Part shown: piece after piece, positions 1 through 7,209 of the stretch
How positions within the stretch are numbered: position 1 is the first letter of the stretch
Layout of the letters: each line of letters starts with the position of its first letter
Assembly: GCA_000435755.1 (NCBI GenBank)
Contig: FR889107.1
Coordinates: 1 to 34,586, forward strand
Origin: Clostridium sp. CAG:508
GTDB lineage: Bacteria; Bacillota; Clostridia; TANB77; CAG-508
Reading direction: 5' to 3'
DNA: 34,586 bases
The notes under the pieces: model-generated
Databases searched by the model: none
Seen by the model: the letters and a program-made list of their open reading frames with translations, nothing else
What the model was told of the DNA's origin: nothing
Made by a program: the position numbers and the translations under genes

Positions 1-381
1 ATATTTTTCTATTGCATCTATTGAAACATTACAACTATAATTAGAAACCTTACTAATAGTTCCTTCCGGCATAAGGTTATACATTTTGTCCCTTACCTTT
101 TTTCCCGTGTCGAACATTGCTATTTTTGGTACTGCTTCTTCTGTTGTTTTATCTGTTAAACTACTTATTAATTTATCTAATTCATTTAATCCTGTCATAT
201 CATTTTGTGTTGCTTGGTCCATTTTGTTTTGAGCGTCTTTTGCTCTGTTTATTATTCCATTTTCACTAAATATTGCATTTAAGCTTACTCCTGCAAGTAT
301 TAGTAAGACCACAATAGTTACTACTAATGCAATTAGCGTAATACCTTTTTGTGTTCTTTTATTGTTTGTTTTTAAATTCAT
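1..381 (-). CDS. Type IV pilin-like protein, 3' part outside window
   Basis: This gene begins at an ATG at 379-381, preceded by a strong AAGGAGG site, and runs off the left edge; 127 codons are visible without a stop. The N-terminus is a prepilin-type sequence: a short basic leader ending KGITLIAL, then about 20 hydrophobic residues, then SLNAIFSENGI and an amphipathic helix rich in K, D and Q. Prepilin peptidases cut after the Gly, so the mature protein would start ITLIA. The usual Glu at mature position 5 is Ala here. The first 60 or so residues are almost identical to those of the gene at 5340-6635 and similar to 13522-14739; the rest differs. It is expected to be a membrane-inserted or surface-exposed pseudopilin. 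No pilus assembly gene is in the window, so its export route is unknown. Expression probably depends on the leader at 382-644. Confidence 0.8.
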   Translation of the reverse strand, partial: MNLKTNNKRTQKGITLIALVVTIVVLLILAGVSLNAIFSENGIINRAKDAQNKMDQATQNDMTGLNELDKLISSLTDKTTEEAVPKIAMFDTGKKVRDKMYNLMPEGTISKVSNYSCNVSIDAIEKY

Positions 382-464
382 CTTCTTTTTTCCTCCTTAA
401 TTTGTTATTTATTTTTGTTATTTATTTTTTATATTGTTCCCTCCTTTTCCTTTTTTAGGCACAC

Positions 465-529
465 AAAAGCAGACTACTTTTACATAGTCTGCTTGCTATA
501 TATCATTAATAAAGCTAATTTCTTAGCTT
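465..529 (-). terminator. Attenuator-like double hairpin in leader copy 1
   Basis: Reading the minus strand between the short ORF and the pilin-like gene there are two hairpins. The first is AAGCTAA-GAAA-TTAGCTT (512-529), a 7 bp stem closed by a GAAA loop. The second is AGCAGACTA / TAGTCTGCT (485-493 with 468-476), a perfect 9 bp stem with an 8-nt loop, followed by TTT and GTGTGCC. The second looks like an intrinsic terminator with a weak T-run. Both recur at the other two pilin-like genes, with the terminator stem differing in sequence but not in position, which supports an attenuator role. Confidence 0.55.
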
Positions 530-547
530 GGCTATTGTTTGTTAATG

Positions 548-592
548 TTATGGCTCTCTCTCTACTCCTGCATAGGTTTTAGCTTTTCTCAT
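548..592 (-). CDS. Short leader ORF, copy 1 (14 aa)
   Basis: ATG at 590-592 opens a 14-codon frame, MRKAKTYAGVEREP, ending in TAA at 548-550. It is preceded by GAAAGAGG at good spacing for a ribosome binding site. The frame enters a four-unit AG repeat (555-562). The same start and first ten codons recur ahead of the two other pilin-like genes at 6851-6928 and 14871-14948. The differences between copies are mostly amino-acid-changing, so the nucleotide sequence or RNA fold may matter more than the peptide. It could be a leader peptide controlling the downstream hairpins, or a non-translated RNA element. Translation is inferred. Confidence 0.5.
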   Translation of the reverse strand: MRKAKTYAGVEREP

Positions 593-638
593 ATTTTGTG
601 CCTCTTTCTATACTTTTTCTTTAGGTTTTACTGTAATT

Positions 639-667
639 ATAATAATATAACTTTTATCAAAAATCAA
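639..667 (-). promoter_or_regulatory. Sigma-A-type promoter of leader copy 1
   Basis: TTGATT (662-667) and TATTAT (639-644) are separated by exactly 17 nt. The same spacing and the same -10 occur in leader copies 2 and 3, each 46-47 nt ahead of the short ORF start, which makes this assignment firmer than a single match would. Transcription would run leftward through the short ORF and hairpins into the pilin-like gene, giving a leader of about 250 nt. Confidence 0.65.
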
Positions 668-714
668 TACTTTCTAACAAATTCACCATAATTTTGCAAA
701 ATTGTGACTTATGC

Positions 715-743
715 TTGTATAAATCTTTTTGTAGTGATATAAT
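715..743 (+). promoter_or_regulatory. Promoter of the DUF1015 gene
   Basis: TTGTAT (715-720) and a consensus TATAAT (738-743) are separated by 17 nt and lie about 37 nt ahead of the ATG at 780. It diverges from the pilin leader promoter at 639-667. Confidence 0.65.
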
Positions 744-779
744 TTGAGCATAATAAAACTTTGTTAGGAGGATTGAATT

Positions 780-2042
780 ATGAACGTACCATTTAAGAGG
801 GCAAATATATTATTGCCAAAAAATGCAGAAATGGAAAAATGGGCTGTTGTAGCTTGTGATCAATACACTTCAGAGCCTGAATATTGGAAAGAAGTTGAAA
901 ATATTGTTGGGGATGCTCCTTCAACATTAAAAATTACTTTACCAGAAATTTATTTAGAGCAAGATAATGTTGCAGAAAGAATTGCAAATATAAATAAAGA
1001 AATGGATCATTTACTTTCTACTGACTTTTTCAAAACTTTAGATAATTCTTTAATTTACTTAGAGAGAACTGGTGCAGATGGAAAAGTAAGAAAAGGTCTT
1101 ATTGGTATGGTAGACCTAGAAGATTATTCTTATGAAAAAGGTTCTCAATCTTTAATTAGAGCTACTGAAGGAACTGTTTTAGAAAGAATTCCACCTAGAG
1201 TAAGAGTTAGAGAAAATGCTAGTCTAGAATTACCTCATGTTATGCTTTTAATTGATGATGAGAAAAAAGAAATTATTGAAGGTTTAACAGATAAAGTAAC
1301 TAGCGAAGATGTTGTTTATGATTTTGATTTAATGCAAAATGGTGGACATGTTAAAGGTTATAAAGTTCCTGAAAACTTAATGGACGGAATATTCAAAGGA
1401 TTAGAAGAACTTGCTGATAAAGATAATTTTGAAGCTAAATATGATGTTAAAGATAAAGGTGTTTTATTATTCTCTGTTGGAGATGGTAACCACTCTTTAG
1501 CAACTGCAAAAGCTTGCTATGAAAACTTAAAGAAAACTATGTCTGAGGAAGAAGCTAAAAATAGCCCTGCAAGATATGCTTTAGTAGAAGTTGTTAACTT
1601 ACATAGTGACGCATTAGAGTTTGAACCAATTCACAGAGTTGTATTTGGTGTTGAACCTGCAAAAATGATTGAAGAATTTGAAAAATATTATGATGTTTCA
1701 AGAACTCCTGGTGAAGGACAAAAAGTTGAATATGTTTATGAAGGAAAAAATGAAACTTTATATATAAAAAATCCAAAATCAAACTTAGCTGTTGGTTCTT
1801 TACAAATGTTTATTGATGCATATATTAAAGAACATGGTGGAAAAGTTGACTATATTCATGGTGATGATGTTACCAAAGAACTTGGTAGCAAACCAGGAAA
1901 TATTGGTTTCTTACTACCTCCTATGGCTAAAACAGAACTTTTCAAAACTGTAATTCTTGATGGTGCTTTACCTCGTAAAACATTCTCAATGGGACACAGC
2001 TATGATAAGAGATATTACCTAGAGGCTAGAAAAATTAAATAA
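780..2042 (+). CDS. DUF1015 family protein
   Basis: A 420-residue soluble protein with no signal peptide or membrane segment. Length and layout fit the DUF1015 family, which is widespread in Firmicutes and often found near serine biosynthesis genes; its biochemical activity is not established to my knowledge. The family hallmark is the GDG(N/H)H motif, seen here as GDGNHSLATA at residues 234-243. Other conserved-looking blocks are the N-terminal WAVVACDQYTSEPEYW (which fits a ligand-binding surface) and the C-terminal GNIGFLLPPM. The start at 780 is supported by TTAGGAGG seven bases upstream. It is a single-gene unit with its own promoter (715-743) and terminator (2051-2077). No ser gene is adjacent, so context does not add a function. 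Confidence 0.85.
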   Translation: MNVPFKRANILLPKNAEMEKWAVVACDQYTSEPEYWKEVENIVGDAPSTLKITLPEIYLEQDNVAERIANINKEMDHLLSTDFFKTLDNSLIYLERTGADGKVRKGLIGMVDLEDYSYEKGSQSLIRATEGTVLERIPPRVRVRENASLELPHVMLLIDDEKKEIIEGLTDKVTSEDVVYDFDLMQNGGHVKGYKVPENLMDGIFKGLEELADKDNFEAKYDVKDKGVLLFSVGDGNHSLATAKACYENLKKTMSEEEAKNSPARYALVEVVNLHSDALEFEPIHRVVFGVEPAKMIEEFEKYYDVSRTPGEGQKVEYVYEGKNETLYIKNPKSNLAVGSLQMFIDAYIKEHGGKVDYIHGDDVTKELGSKPGNIGFLLPPMAKTELFKTVILDGALPRKTFSMGHSYDKRYYLEARKIK

Positions 2043-2050
2043 TTTTGAAA

Positions 2051-2077
2051 GGATGTAGCAAAACACTACATCCTTTT
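2051..2077 (+). terminator. Intrinsic terminator after the DUF1015 gene
   Basis: GGATGTAG (2051-2058) pairs with CTACATCC (2066-2073) over a 7-nt loop, followed by TTTT. It sits between the convergent DUF1015 and ABC permease genes. Confidence 0.8.
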
Positions 2078-2080
2078 ATT

Positions 2081-3529
2081 TTATATATTTTTTATGTTCT
2101 TCTTTTGGAATATTATAAATGTTGGTACTAGCATTATTACCATATATATTACTATTATTGCAATTGAAAATGGTAATGTTATTCCCTCAAATGTTGGTAT
2201 TCCTCCCCAGAAATATTCTGTTAAATTCCAGTTTGGTGTAACAAAATATTTAATCCAATTTAGTTTTAAGTTCAATGCTAGCATATTGATAACTGAACTT
2301 CCCATATATCCTAACAATGAAATAGTTATTGCTAATGCTGAGTTTGTAAATATTGTGCTAAATGCAAATGCAAGAGTCATAAGTAAGATATACATTGGCG
2401 CTTTTCCTAGTGCTTGCATAGCTAAATATTGTATTGTATTTATTTGTTTTACATTATTTATTGTGTGGTCATAAATTATAGTTGGATTTCTAAAACTATC
2501 AAATCCTTGTATTAACCCACCTACTACAAATTGCATTAAGAGAACTAGTAGTATAACTATAATGGCAACAATTATGCTGGTTATAAATTTAGATGCCAAA
2601 ATTGTACTTCTTTTATATGGTTTAATTAAAAGTAACTTTATTGTACCTTTGCTAAATTCTTCGCTTACTATTACCCCTGCTGTCATCATAAACATTACTA
2701 TTAAAAATATTTCATATTCGTCAAATGTACTTAGCAATATTCCCTTTGCACTACTTGTATCTCCCACGGTAGTTCCATTTTCAATATCATATTTGTTTAT
2801 TGCTGCCGTTTCTTGGGCTTTATAATACTGTTTTTTAGAATCATAATTTTTTTCTGTTTCTCCAAAATCATAACTTCTAATGTCTTCCATTGCCACCATA
2901 TAGCTGTTTAAGCAATTGTTTTTATAATCATTTCCATAAGGAATGTCTTTTTCTAATCTCCATGTTGCTATTTGTCTGCTTATTTCATAGCCTCTTATCT
3001 GGCTTTGAAGCTCTTTTATTTCTAATTTATTAGTAGTTTTTTCCTGCATTGCTTTTAGCTCATCTATTTCAGTATTTTTTTCTTTTACTTCCTCTTCAGC
3101 AAAATATCTCCAATCATCTGTGTCTAGCCTTTTTATATATTCATTATATTTTGCTTTTGCAATTTTTAAACCACTATCACTTTTTTCCTGATATGTATAA
3201 TAGTTTATATTTGAAATACAACTTCTCATTTCTGATTGTATTATCTTAGCTTGCCAACTTTTCTCGTCATATTTTTTTACTAACTGGTATACTTCTAATT
3301 CAGTTTTATATTGTGCATACATATCTTTATCTTTTTCGGGATCAAGAGTTTTTAATTGTTCTCCATAAAAACTAATCTCTTCTTCTATGTAATCATAGTA
3401 CGAATTTCCAAAGTCAAGTTTATATATAACATTAGTAAGAATAATAAAAGCAAGTGTAACTAATAATGTGATTAACAAACTTTTCTTTTTAAATATTTTC
3501 TTTAATTCATTTTGGATTAAACTAATCAA
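2081..3529 (-). CDS. ABC-2 type transporter permease
   Basis: A 482-residue membrane protein. One transmembrane segment lies at about residues 18-36, followed by a large, charged extracytoplasmic domain with coiled-coil character (about 37-260). A second membrane half follows with roughly five more segments, including the typical cytoplasmic loop EEFSKGTIKLLLIKPYKRS, which in ABC-2 permeases contacts the ATPase. It forms an exporter with the ATPase encoded just upstream. The start is a TTG at 3527-3529, eight bases after GGAGG; the gene overlaps the end of the ATPase gene by 8 nt, which suggests translational coupling. The substrate is unknown. Related BcrAB-type systems export or resist antimicrobial peptides, but nothing here proves that. 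Confidence 0.85.
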   Translation of the reverse strand: MISLIQNELKKIFKKKSLLITLLVTLAFIILTNVIYKLDFGNSYYDYIEEEISFYGEQLKTLDPEKDKDMYAQYKTELEVYQLVKKYDEKSWQAKIIQSEMRSCISNINYYTYQEKSDSGLKIAKAKYNEYIKRLDTDDWRYFAEEEVKEKNTEIDELKAMQEKTTNKLEIKELQSQIRGYEISRQIATWRLEKDIPYGNDYKNNCLNSYMVAMEDIRSYDFGETEKNYDSKKQYYKAQETAAINKYDIENGTTVGDTSSAKGILLSTFDEYEIFLIVMFMMTAGVIVSEEFSKGTIKLLLIKPYKRSTILASKFITSIIVAIIVILLVLLMQFVVGGLIQGFDSFRNPTIIYDHTINNVKQINTIQYLAMQALGKAPMYILLMTLAFAFSTIFTNSALAITISLLGYMGSSVINMLALNLKLNWIKYFVTPNWNLTEYFWGGIPTFEGITLPFSIAIIVIYMVIMLVPTFIIFQKKNIKNI

Positions 3530-4427
3530 TTGTATTACCTCCTGTCTTTTTTAAGAATGCATCTTCTAATGATAATTTTTCTTCATTAACTTCATACACC
3601 TTAATATTATTTTCTACTAATGTTTTTACTATGTTTGGAACTTGCTCTCTTTTAGCTATTATAGTAAATTCTTCTTTTCCTTTTATTTCAGTTGGTACTG
3701 ATATTATTTCTGCTATTTTTTCTGTATTATCTACTACTATTCTGTAGTGTGCTTCATTAGTAGTTCTTATTACTGAAATATCGTTAGTTTCAATAATTTC
3801 TCCATTTTGAATAATACAAACTTTATTACATAGAGTTTCCATTTCTGCTAAGTTATGACTTGAAATAAATATTGCCATTCCTTGTTTTGCTAAAACCTTT
3901 AAAAGGTCTCTCATTTCTTTTATACCTTCTGGATCTAATCCATTTGTTGGTTCGTCTAAAACTAATAAATTTGGATTATGTAATATAGCTTGTGCTACGC
4001 CTAATCTTTGCCTCATTCCTAGTGAATATTTAGATACTTTATCATTTATACGATTTTCTAATTTTACTAGCTTTACAACCTCCATTATTCTTTCTTTTGT
4101 AATACCTTTATACATATTTGCAACTAGTTTTAGGTTTTCATATCCTGTTAAATACATATACAAGTCTGGGTTTTCAATAATTGCTCCTACTCTTCTTATA
4201 GCTTTAGTAAAGTCTTTTTTTATGTCATATCCATTTATATTAACCTCTCCACTTGTAATTCCTTGAAGGCCTAATATTAGCTTAATTGTTGTAGTTTTTC
4301 CTGCTCCATTTGGTCCTATAAAGCCTAAAATATCTCCTTCATTTACTTCTAGAGAAACCCCTTTTAAAATTTCTTTTTTACCTATTTTTTTATGTAGGTC
4401 TTTGCATTTTAATATTGTTTCTGCCAT
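3522..4427 (-). CDS. ABC transporter ATP-binding protein (BcrA-like class)
   Basis: A 301-residue cytoplasmic ATPase that would power the permease encoded at 2081-3529. Walker A is seen as GPNGAGKTTTIK, the ABC signature as SLGMRQRL, Walker B as LLVLDEPTNGLDP, and a switch His in SSHNL. A C-terminal domain of about 85 residues follows, as in exporter ATPases of the bacitracin or lantibiotic immunity class. I chose the ATG at 4425-4427 (MAETILKC) and not the in-frame ATG at 4470-4472: GGGAG lies nine bases upstream, and the intervening residues do not resemble the family. The start region is flanked by a palindrome at 4468-4496, which may be an operator. Confidence 0.9.
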   Translation of the reverse strand: MAETILKCKDLHKKIGKKEILKGVSLEVNEGDILGFIGPNGAGKTTTIKLILGLQGITSGEVNINGYDIKKDFTKAIRRVGAIIENPDLYMYLTGYENLKLVANMYKGITKERIMEVVKLVKLENRINDKVSKYSLGMRQRLGVAQAILHNPNLLVLDEPTNGLDPEGIKEMRDLLKVLAKQGMAIFISSHNLAEMETLCNKVCIIQNGEIIETNDISVIRTTNEAHYRIVVDNTEKIAEIISVPTEIKGKEEFTIIAKREQVPNIVKTLVENNIKVYEVNEEKLSLEDAFLKKTGGNTID

Positions 4428-4467
4428 ATTAAAAAATCTCCCTTTCATTATTTTACAAGAATATTTT

Positions 4468-4496
4468 ACCACTAGATTCTTAAGAAAACTAGTGGT
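4468..4496. promoter_or_regulatory. 29-nt imperfect palindrome between divergent genes
   Basis: ACCACTAG (4468-4475) is inverted as CTAGTGGT (4489-4496), and the centre holds TTCTTAAGAA, itself a palindrome. It lies between the ABC exporter genes and spoIIID, about 40 bp ahead of the ATPase start. No T-run follows in the minus direction, so an operator is more likely than a terminator there. No regulator gene is adjacent. Confidence 0.35.
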
Positions 4497-4529
4497 ATTT
4501 TATTAAAATTTTATTAAGAAGGTTTTTAT

Positions 4530-4558
4530 TCATAATACAACCCTTATGCGAATACAAT
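4530..4558 (+). promoter_or_regulatory. Possible sigma-E-type promoter of spoIIID
   Basis: TCATAA (4530-4535) and GAATACAAT (4550-4558) are spaced 14 nt apart, close to the sporulation sigma-E pattern (-35 containing CATA, -10 CATACANT). spoIIID is a known sigma-E target in Bacillus and Clostridium. The match is partial. Confidence 0.4.
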
Positions 4559-4590
4559 TAAACAAAAGTATTCTTATGGGGGTTTTCTTT

Positions 4591-4848
4591 ATGGTTGGAG
4601 TTTCAATTGAGGAACGAGCTGTTACATTAGCTCATTATATTATAGATTCGAAAGATACAGTTAGAGGTGCTGCTAAAAAGTTTGGTGTTAGTAAAAGTAC
4701 TGTTCATAAAGATGTTAGTGAAAGATTACTTAAGATAAACCCTAATTTAGCTCATCAGGTACGAGAAATATTAAATGAAAATAAAGCTGAGAGGCATATT
4801 CGTGGAGGTATGGCTACTAAGCTTAAGTATAGCCATGAAAAGGTATGA
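4591..4848 (+). CDS. spoIIID: Sporulation transcriptional regulator SpoIIID
   Basis: An 85-residue DNA-binding protein that regulates genes in the mother cell during endospore formation. The match to SpoIIID is clear: SIEERAVTLAHYII at the N-terminus, the helix-turn-helix GAAKKFGVSKSTVHKD, then ERLLKINPNLA and the basic tail RHIRGGMATKLKY, which in this family makes extra contacts with DNA. Length is close to the 93 residues of the Bacillus protein. I chose the ATG at 4591, eight bases after a GGGGG site; upstream in-frame ATGs at 4546 and 4576 add non-family residues. The gene stands alone, as it often does. It indicates that the organism has a sporulation programme. Confidence 0.95.
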   Translation: MVGVSIEERAVTLAHYIIDSKDTVRGAAKKFGVSKSTVHKDVSERLLKINPNLAHQVREILNENKAERHIRGGMATKLKYSHEKV

Positions 4849-4906
4849 TAAAAAATAGTAGACTCTATGTAGTAATAAAGTGTTGATGTTTTTTAAGTTT
4901 ACATTC

Positions 4907-4944
4907 AAAAAAAGAGAGACGGAGCTTTTGTTAGCTCTGTCTCT
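4907..4944 (-). terminator. Intrinsic terminator after the zinc-ribbon gene
   Basis: AGAGACAGAGCT (minus strand of 4933-4944) pairs with AGCTCCGTCTCT (4915-4926) with a single mismatch and a 6-nt loop, followed on the minus strand by a C and seven T. The hairpin could also stop readthrough from spoIIID on the plus strand, where a shorter T-run follows. Confidence 0.8.
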
Positions 4945-4950
4945 TTAAAA

Positions 4951-5118
4951 TTAGTTGTTAAAATTGTTGTTTCTTCTTTGTGCTTTTCTTGCTTTTCTAC
5001 ATTCTGGGCATCTTTGAGGTTCATTTGTGAAACCTTTTTCAGCATAGAATTGTTGTTCACCTTCTGTGAAAACAAATTCAGCACCACAATCTTTACATGT
5101 TAAAGTTTTGTCTGCCAT
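4951..5118 (-). CDS. Small zinc-ribbon protein
   Basis: A 55-residue protein, MADKTLTCKDCGAEFVFTEG at the start, with four cysteines in two pairs, CKDC and CPEC, set about 26 residues apart, and a basic tail (RKARKAQRR). This is the pattern of the short zinc-ribbon proteins common in Clostridia (zf-trcl type, probable zinc ribbon); their role is not known, and the basic tail suggests nucleic acid binding. The ATG at 5116-5118 is preceded by AAGGAGG. The gene has its own promoter (5161-5189) and terminator (4907-4944). An overlapping 60-residue frame in the same place is a shadow of this gene. Confidence 0.85.
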   Translation of the reverse strand: MADKTLTCKDCGAEFVFTEGEQQFYAEKGFTNEPQRCPECRKARKAQRRNNNFNN

Positions 5119-5160
5119 TATCTTTTCCTCCTTGTTAGTTTTGATATTTAATATTTTGAC

Positions 5161-5189
5161 ATATAAAACCTTTCTAATATCAATATCAA
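5161..5189 (-). promoter_or_regulatory. Promoter of the zinc-ribbon gene
   Basis: TTGATA (5184-5189) and TTATAT (5161-5166) lie 17 nt apart, about 43 nt upstream of the start codon at 5118. Confidence 0.5.
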
Positions 5190-5278
5190 GAAGGAATAGT
5201 ATTTACAAAATAATTAAATTCATTTAGACCTTTTTTAAAGTCATTTGTATTTTAGCATATAAGTAAAAATAAAACAAG

Positions 5279-5332
5279 GGGAAAATATATTTTCCTTAAA
5301 AAACATATATTTAAGTAATTTTAAAATTACTT
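5279..5332 (-). terminator. AT-rich hairpins after the second pilin-like gene
   Basis: Two perfect palindromes follow the stop codon of the pilin-like gene: AAGTAATTTTAAAATTACTT (5313-5332) and GGAAAATATATTTTCC (5279-5294). The second is followed on the minus strand by CCTTGTTTTATTTTT. They are weak candidates for a terminator because the stems are very AT-rich. Confidence 0.35.
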
Positions 5333-5339
5333 GTATTTA

Positions 5340-6635
5340 TCAGTCCCATCCCTCTGCATATAAGATAACACTCATATCATGGTCTACTTCAAGTTTATAA
5401 ATAGGACTTTCTTCTCCATCGCTTCCGGTCCATTTAATTACACGATCATGCCCCAAAGCAAGTTCTGGGTATTTCTGTACCATTTCTTTTGTTAAACTAT
5501 TTCCATGTTTCCAACTTGAAAATTCATTAAGGAAATCTATATTTCTAGAGGTATTTAAGTTTGATACCATAACTTTCATAACTTTTGTTATATTATCAGC
5601 ATCTGTTCCAAGCAGTTTAGTCTCGATAATCTTTCTTCTAATTGTTGGTGAACTATATTTTAAAACATTAGTTATAAAGTAATTATATCTTATAAGGCCC
5701 CATTCCACAGGATTTTGGTCATTAAAATATTTATAATATTCATTATTTTTTTCTACATAATGTAATCCAGAGCCAACTGTTCCTTCTGGTTTTGAACCTG
5801 AAAATTTTATGCTTATTGACTTATTACATTCAACAACATTTTCTTCATTTAATTCTTTCCATATATTAGTTTCATCTGTTGAATACAAAAGACCGTATCC
5901 AGTAGTTAACACGAGTGTTTCAAGCTTTACTTTGTATGGTGAAGTTTGAGCTGAAGTTCTTATGCTATCAACTTTAATAGTTTCTTTCTTTTCTTCTCCA
6001 TCACTTTTTATTATAAAGTCATAGCTTCCATTTTTGTTAAATGAACATTTAACTGGTTCTCCAAGGTTACTTGTATATAATGTGCTTCCATATGGTGTTT
6101 CTACTGTAATTATTTTTACGCCTAAATTCTTTAATTTTGCTACTTCTTCAGCATTGTTATAACTTATAAACATCCTTCCTTCTTCTATTATTTTATTAAC
6201 AAATTGTTCTTCTGTTATATTAAGTTGACTAATTTTATCCCCATACTCTTTTGTTAACTCTTCATAACTTGAAAAATTACATAAAATTGCAGCAATTTCC
6301 TTTTTTTGTTCAAAAGTTGGTTGTGCTTCATTTTCTGCAGGGTTTAATACTACTGTAGCACTAAAGTCGCCTTTTTCTATATCTTCTCCTCCATTGGTGC
6401 CATTTATATTTTTGTTTATCCATTCATTTAATCCATTTATTGCATCTAAGTCATTTTGTGTTGCTTGGTCCATTTTGTTTTGAGCATCTTTTGCTCTTTT
6501 TATTATTCCATTTTCACTAAATATTGCGTTCAAGCTTACTCCTGCTAAAATTAGTAAAACCACTATTGTTATTACTAAAGCAATTAATGTAATACCTCTT
6601 TCTTTTAAATAGTTGCTTTTGTTTTTTGCTTTCAT
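5340..6635 (-). CDS. Type IV pilin-like protein with N-terminal methylation-type signal
   Basis: A 431-residue protein. Residues 1-13 form a basic leader ending ERG, followed by ITLIALVITI and a hydrophobic segment to about residue 37, then an amphipathic helix and a large domain I do not recognise. A prepilin peptidase would be expected to cut after Gly14. Mature residue 5 is Ala, not the Glu typical of type IV pilins. The N-terminal 60 residues nearly match the partial gene at 1-381, but the remainder is unrelated in length and content, as if one anchor were combined with different surface domains. The start ATG at 6633-6635 has a weak AAAGG site about 10 bases upstream. Transcription probably begins at the leader promoter 6975-7003, more than 330 nt away. 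It is likely membrane-tethered or surface-exposed; function unknown. Confidence 0.8.
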   Translation of the reverse strand: MKAKNKSNYLKERGITLIALVITIVVLLILAGVSLNAIFSENGIIKRAKDAQNKMDQATQNDLDAINGLNEWINKNINGTNGGEDIEKGDFSATVVLNPAENEAQPTFEQKKEIAAILCNFSSYEELTKEYGDKISQLNITEEQFVNKIIEEGRMFISYNNAEEVAKLKNLGVKIITVETPYGSTLYTSNLGEPVKCSFNKNGSYDFIIKSDGEEKKETIKVDSIRTSAQTSPYKVKLETLVLTTGYGLLYSTDETNIWKELNEENVVECNKSISIKFSGSKPEGTVGSGLHYVEKNNEYYKYFNDQNPVEWGLIRYNYFITNVLKYSSPTIRRKIIETKLLGTDADNITKVMKVMVSNLNTSRNIDFLNEFSSWKHGNSLTKEMVQKYPELALGHDRVIKWTGSDGEESPIYKLEVDHDMSVILYAEGWD

Positions 6636-6769
6636 TTTTTCTTTGTACCTTTATATGATATATACTATCATATTCCTTTCTTTTATTTTTTATTTTGCAT
6701 TTTTATGCGTATATGTTTTTTAATATTAAAATCTGCTTTACATCATCCTCCTCTTGTTTTTTGACACAT

Positions 6770-6845
6770 AAAAAGGACAGGTACTAAATACTTTCATATT
6801 TAATATCTGTCTCATATATGCTTAATAAAGCCAATTTCTTAGCTT
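6770..6845 (-). terminator. Attenuator-like double hairpin in leader copy 2
   Basis: Hairpin 1 on the minus strand is AAGCTAA-GAAA-TTGGCTT (6828-6845), the same as in copy 1 except for one G-T pair. Hairpin 2 spans 6776-6811: GACAG / CTGTC at the base plus an AT-rich upper stem (TAAATA / TATTTA), followed by CTTTTT and ATGTGTC. Compared with copy 1 the upper stem differs completely while position and shape are kept. Confidence 0.55.
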
Positions 6846-6850
6846 GGTTA

Positions 6851-6928
<78 letters not shown>

Positions 6929-6974
6929 ATTTTGTGCCTCTTTCTTACTTTTCTTTTGGATTTGTTCTATTTTT

Positions 6975-7003
6975 ATAATACTATATCAATTTTAAATTTT
7001 CAA
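6975..7003 (-). promoter_or_regulatory. Sigma-A-type promoter of leader copy 2
   Basis: TTGAAA (6998-7003) and TATTAT (6975-6980) with a 17-nt spacer, 47 nt ahead of the short ORF start, matching copies 1 and 3 in spacing and position. The region between this and the XRE gene (7004-7209) is AT-rich; apart from a GTTAA-TG-TTAAC inverted repeat at 7125-7136 that might be an operator, I see nothing definite in it. Confidence 0.65.
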
Positions 7004-7209
7004 TAGTTCTTTCAAATTTTTAATAACTTTTTTCAAAAAAATTTTCACATAAAATTTACCTCATGTATATTTTTCATATTTTCTTACATAATAACTTATT
7101 AGTATAAACATTTTATAGATATATGTTAATGTTAACGCTTAGGTATCTGTTAAGTTTGTCGATTAAATGCTATATATTACTTATAAATAGGTTATGGAGG
7201 AGATGTAAC

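Noticed and set aside
381..644. c-di-GMP riboswitch upstream of the pilin-like gene
   Set aside because: Considered because such riboswitches control pili in Clostridia, but I could not find the conserved class I or class II cores in any of the three leaders.
4905..5087. 60-codon frame overlapping the zinc-ribbon gene
   Set aside because: A different frame of the same strand with no motif, while the 4951-5118 frame has paired CxxC motifs and a strong ribosome site.
7123..7209. Upstream extension of the XRE regulator
   Set aside because: The ATG at 7210 has a GGAGGAG site and begins the conserved domain; the extension is hydrophobic and unlike the family.
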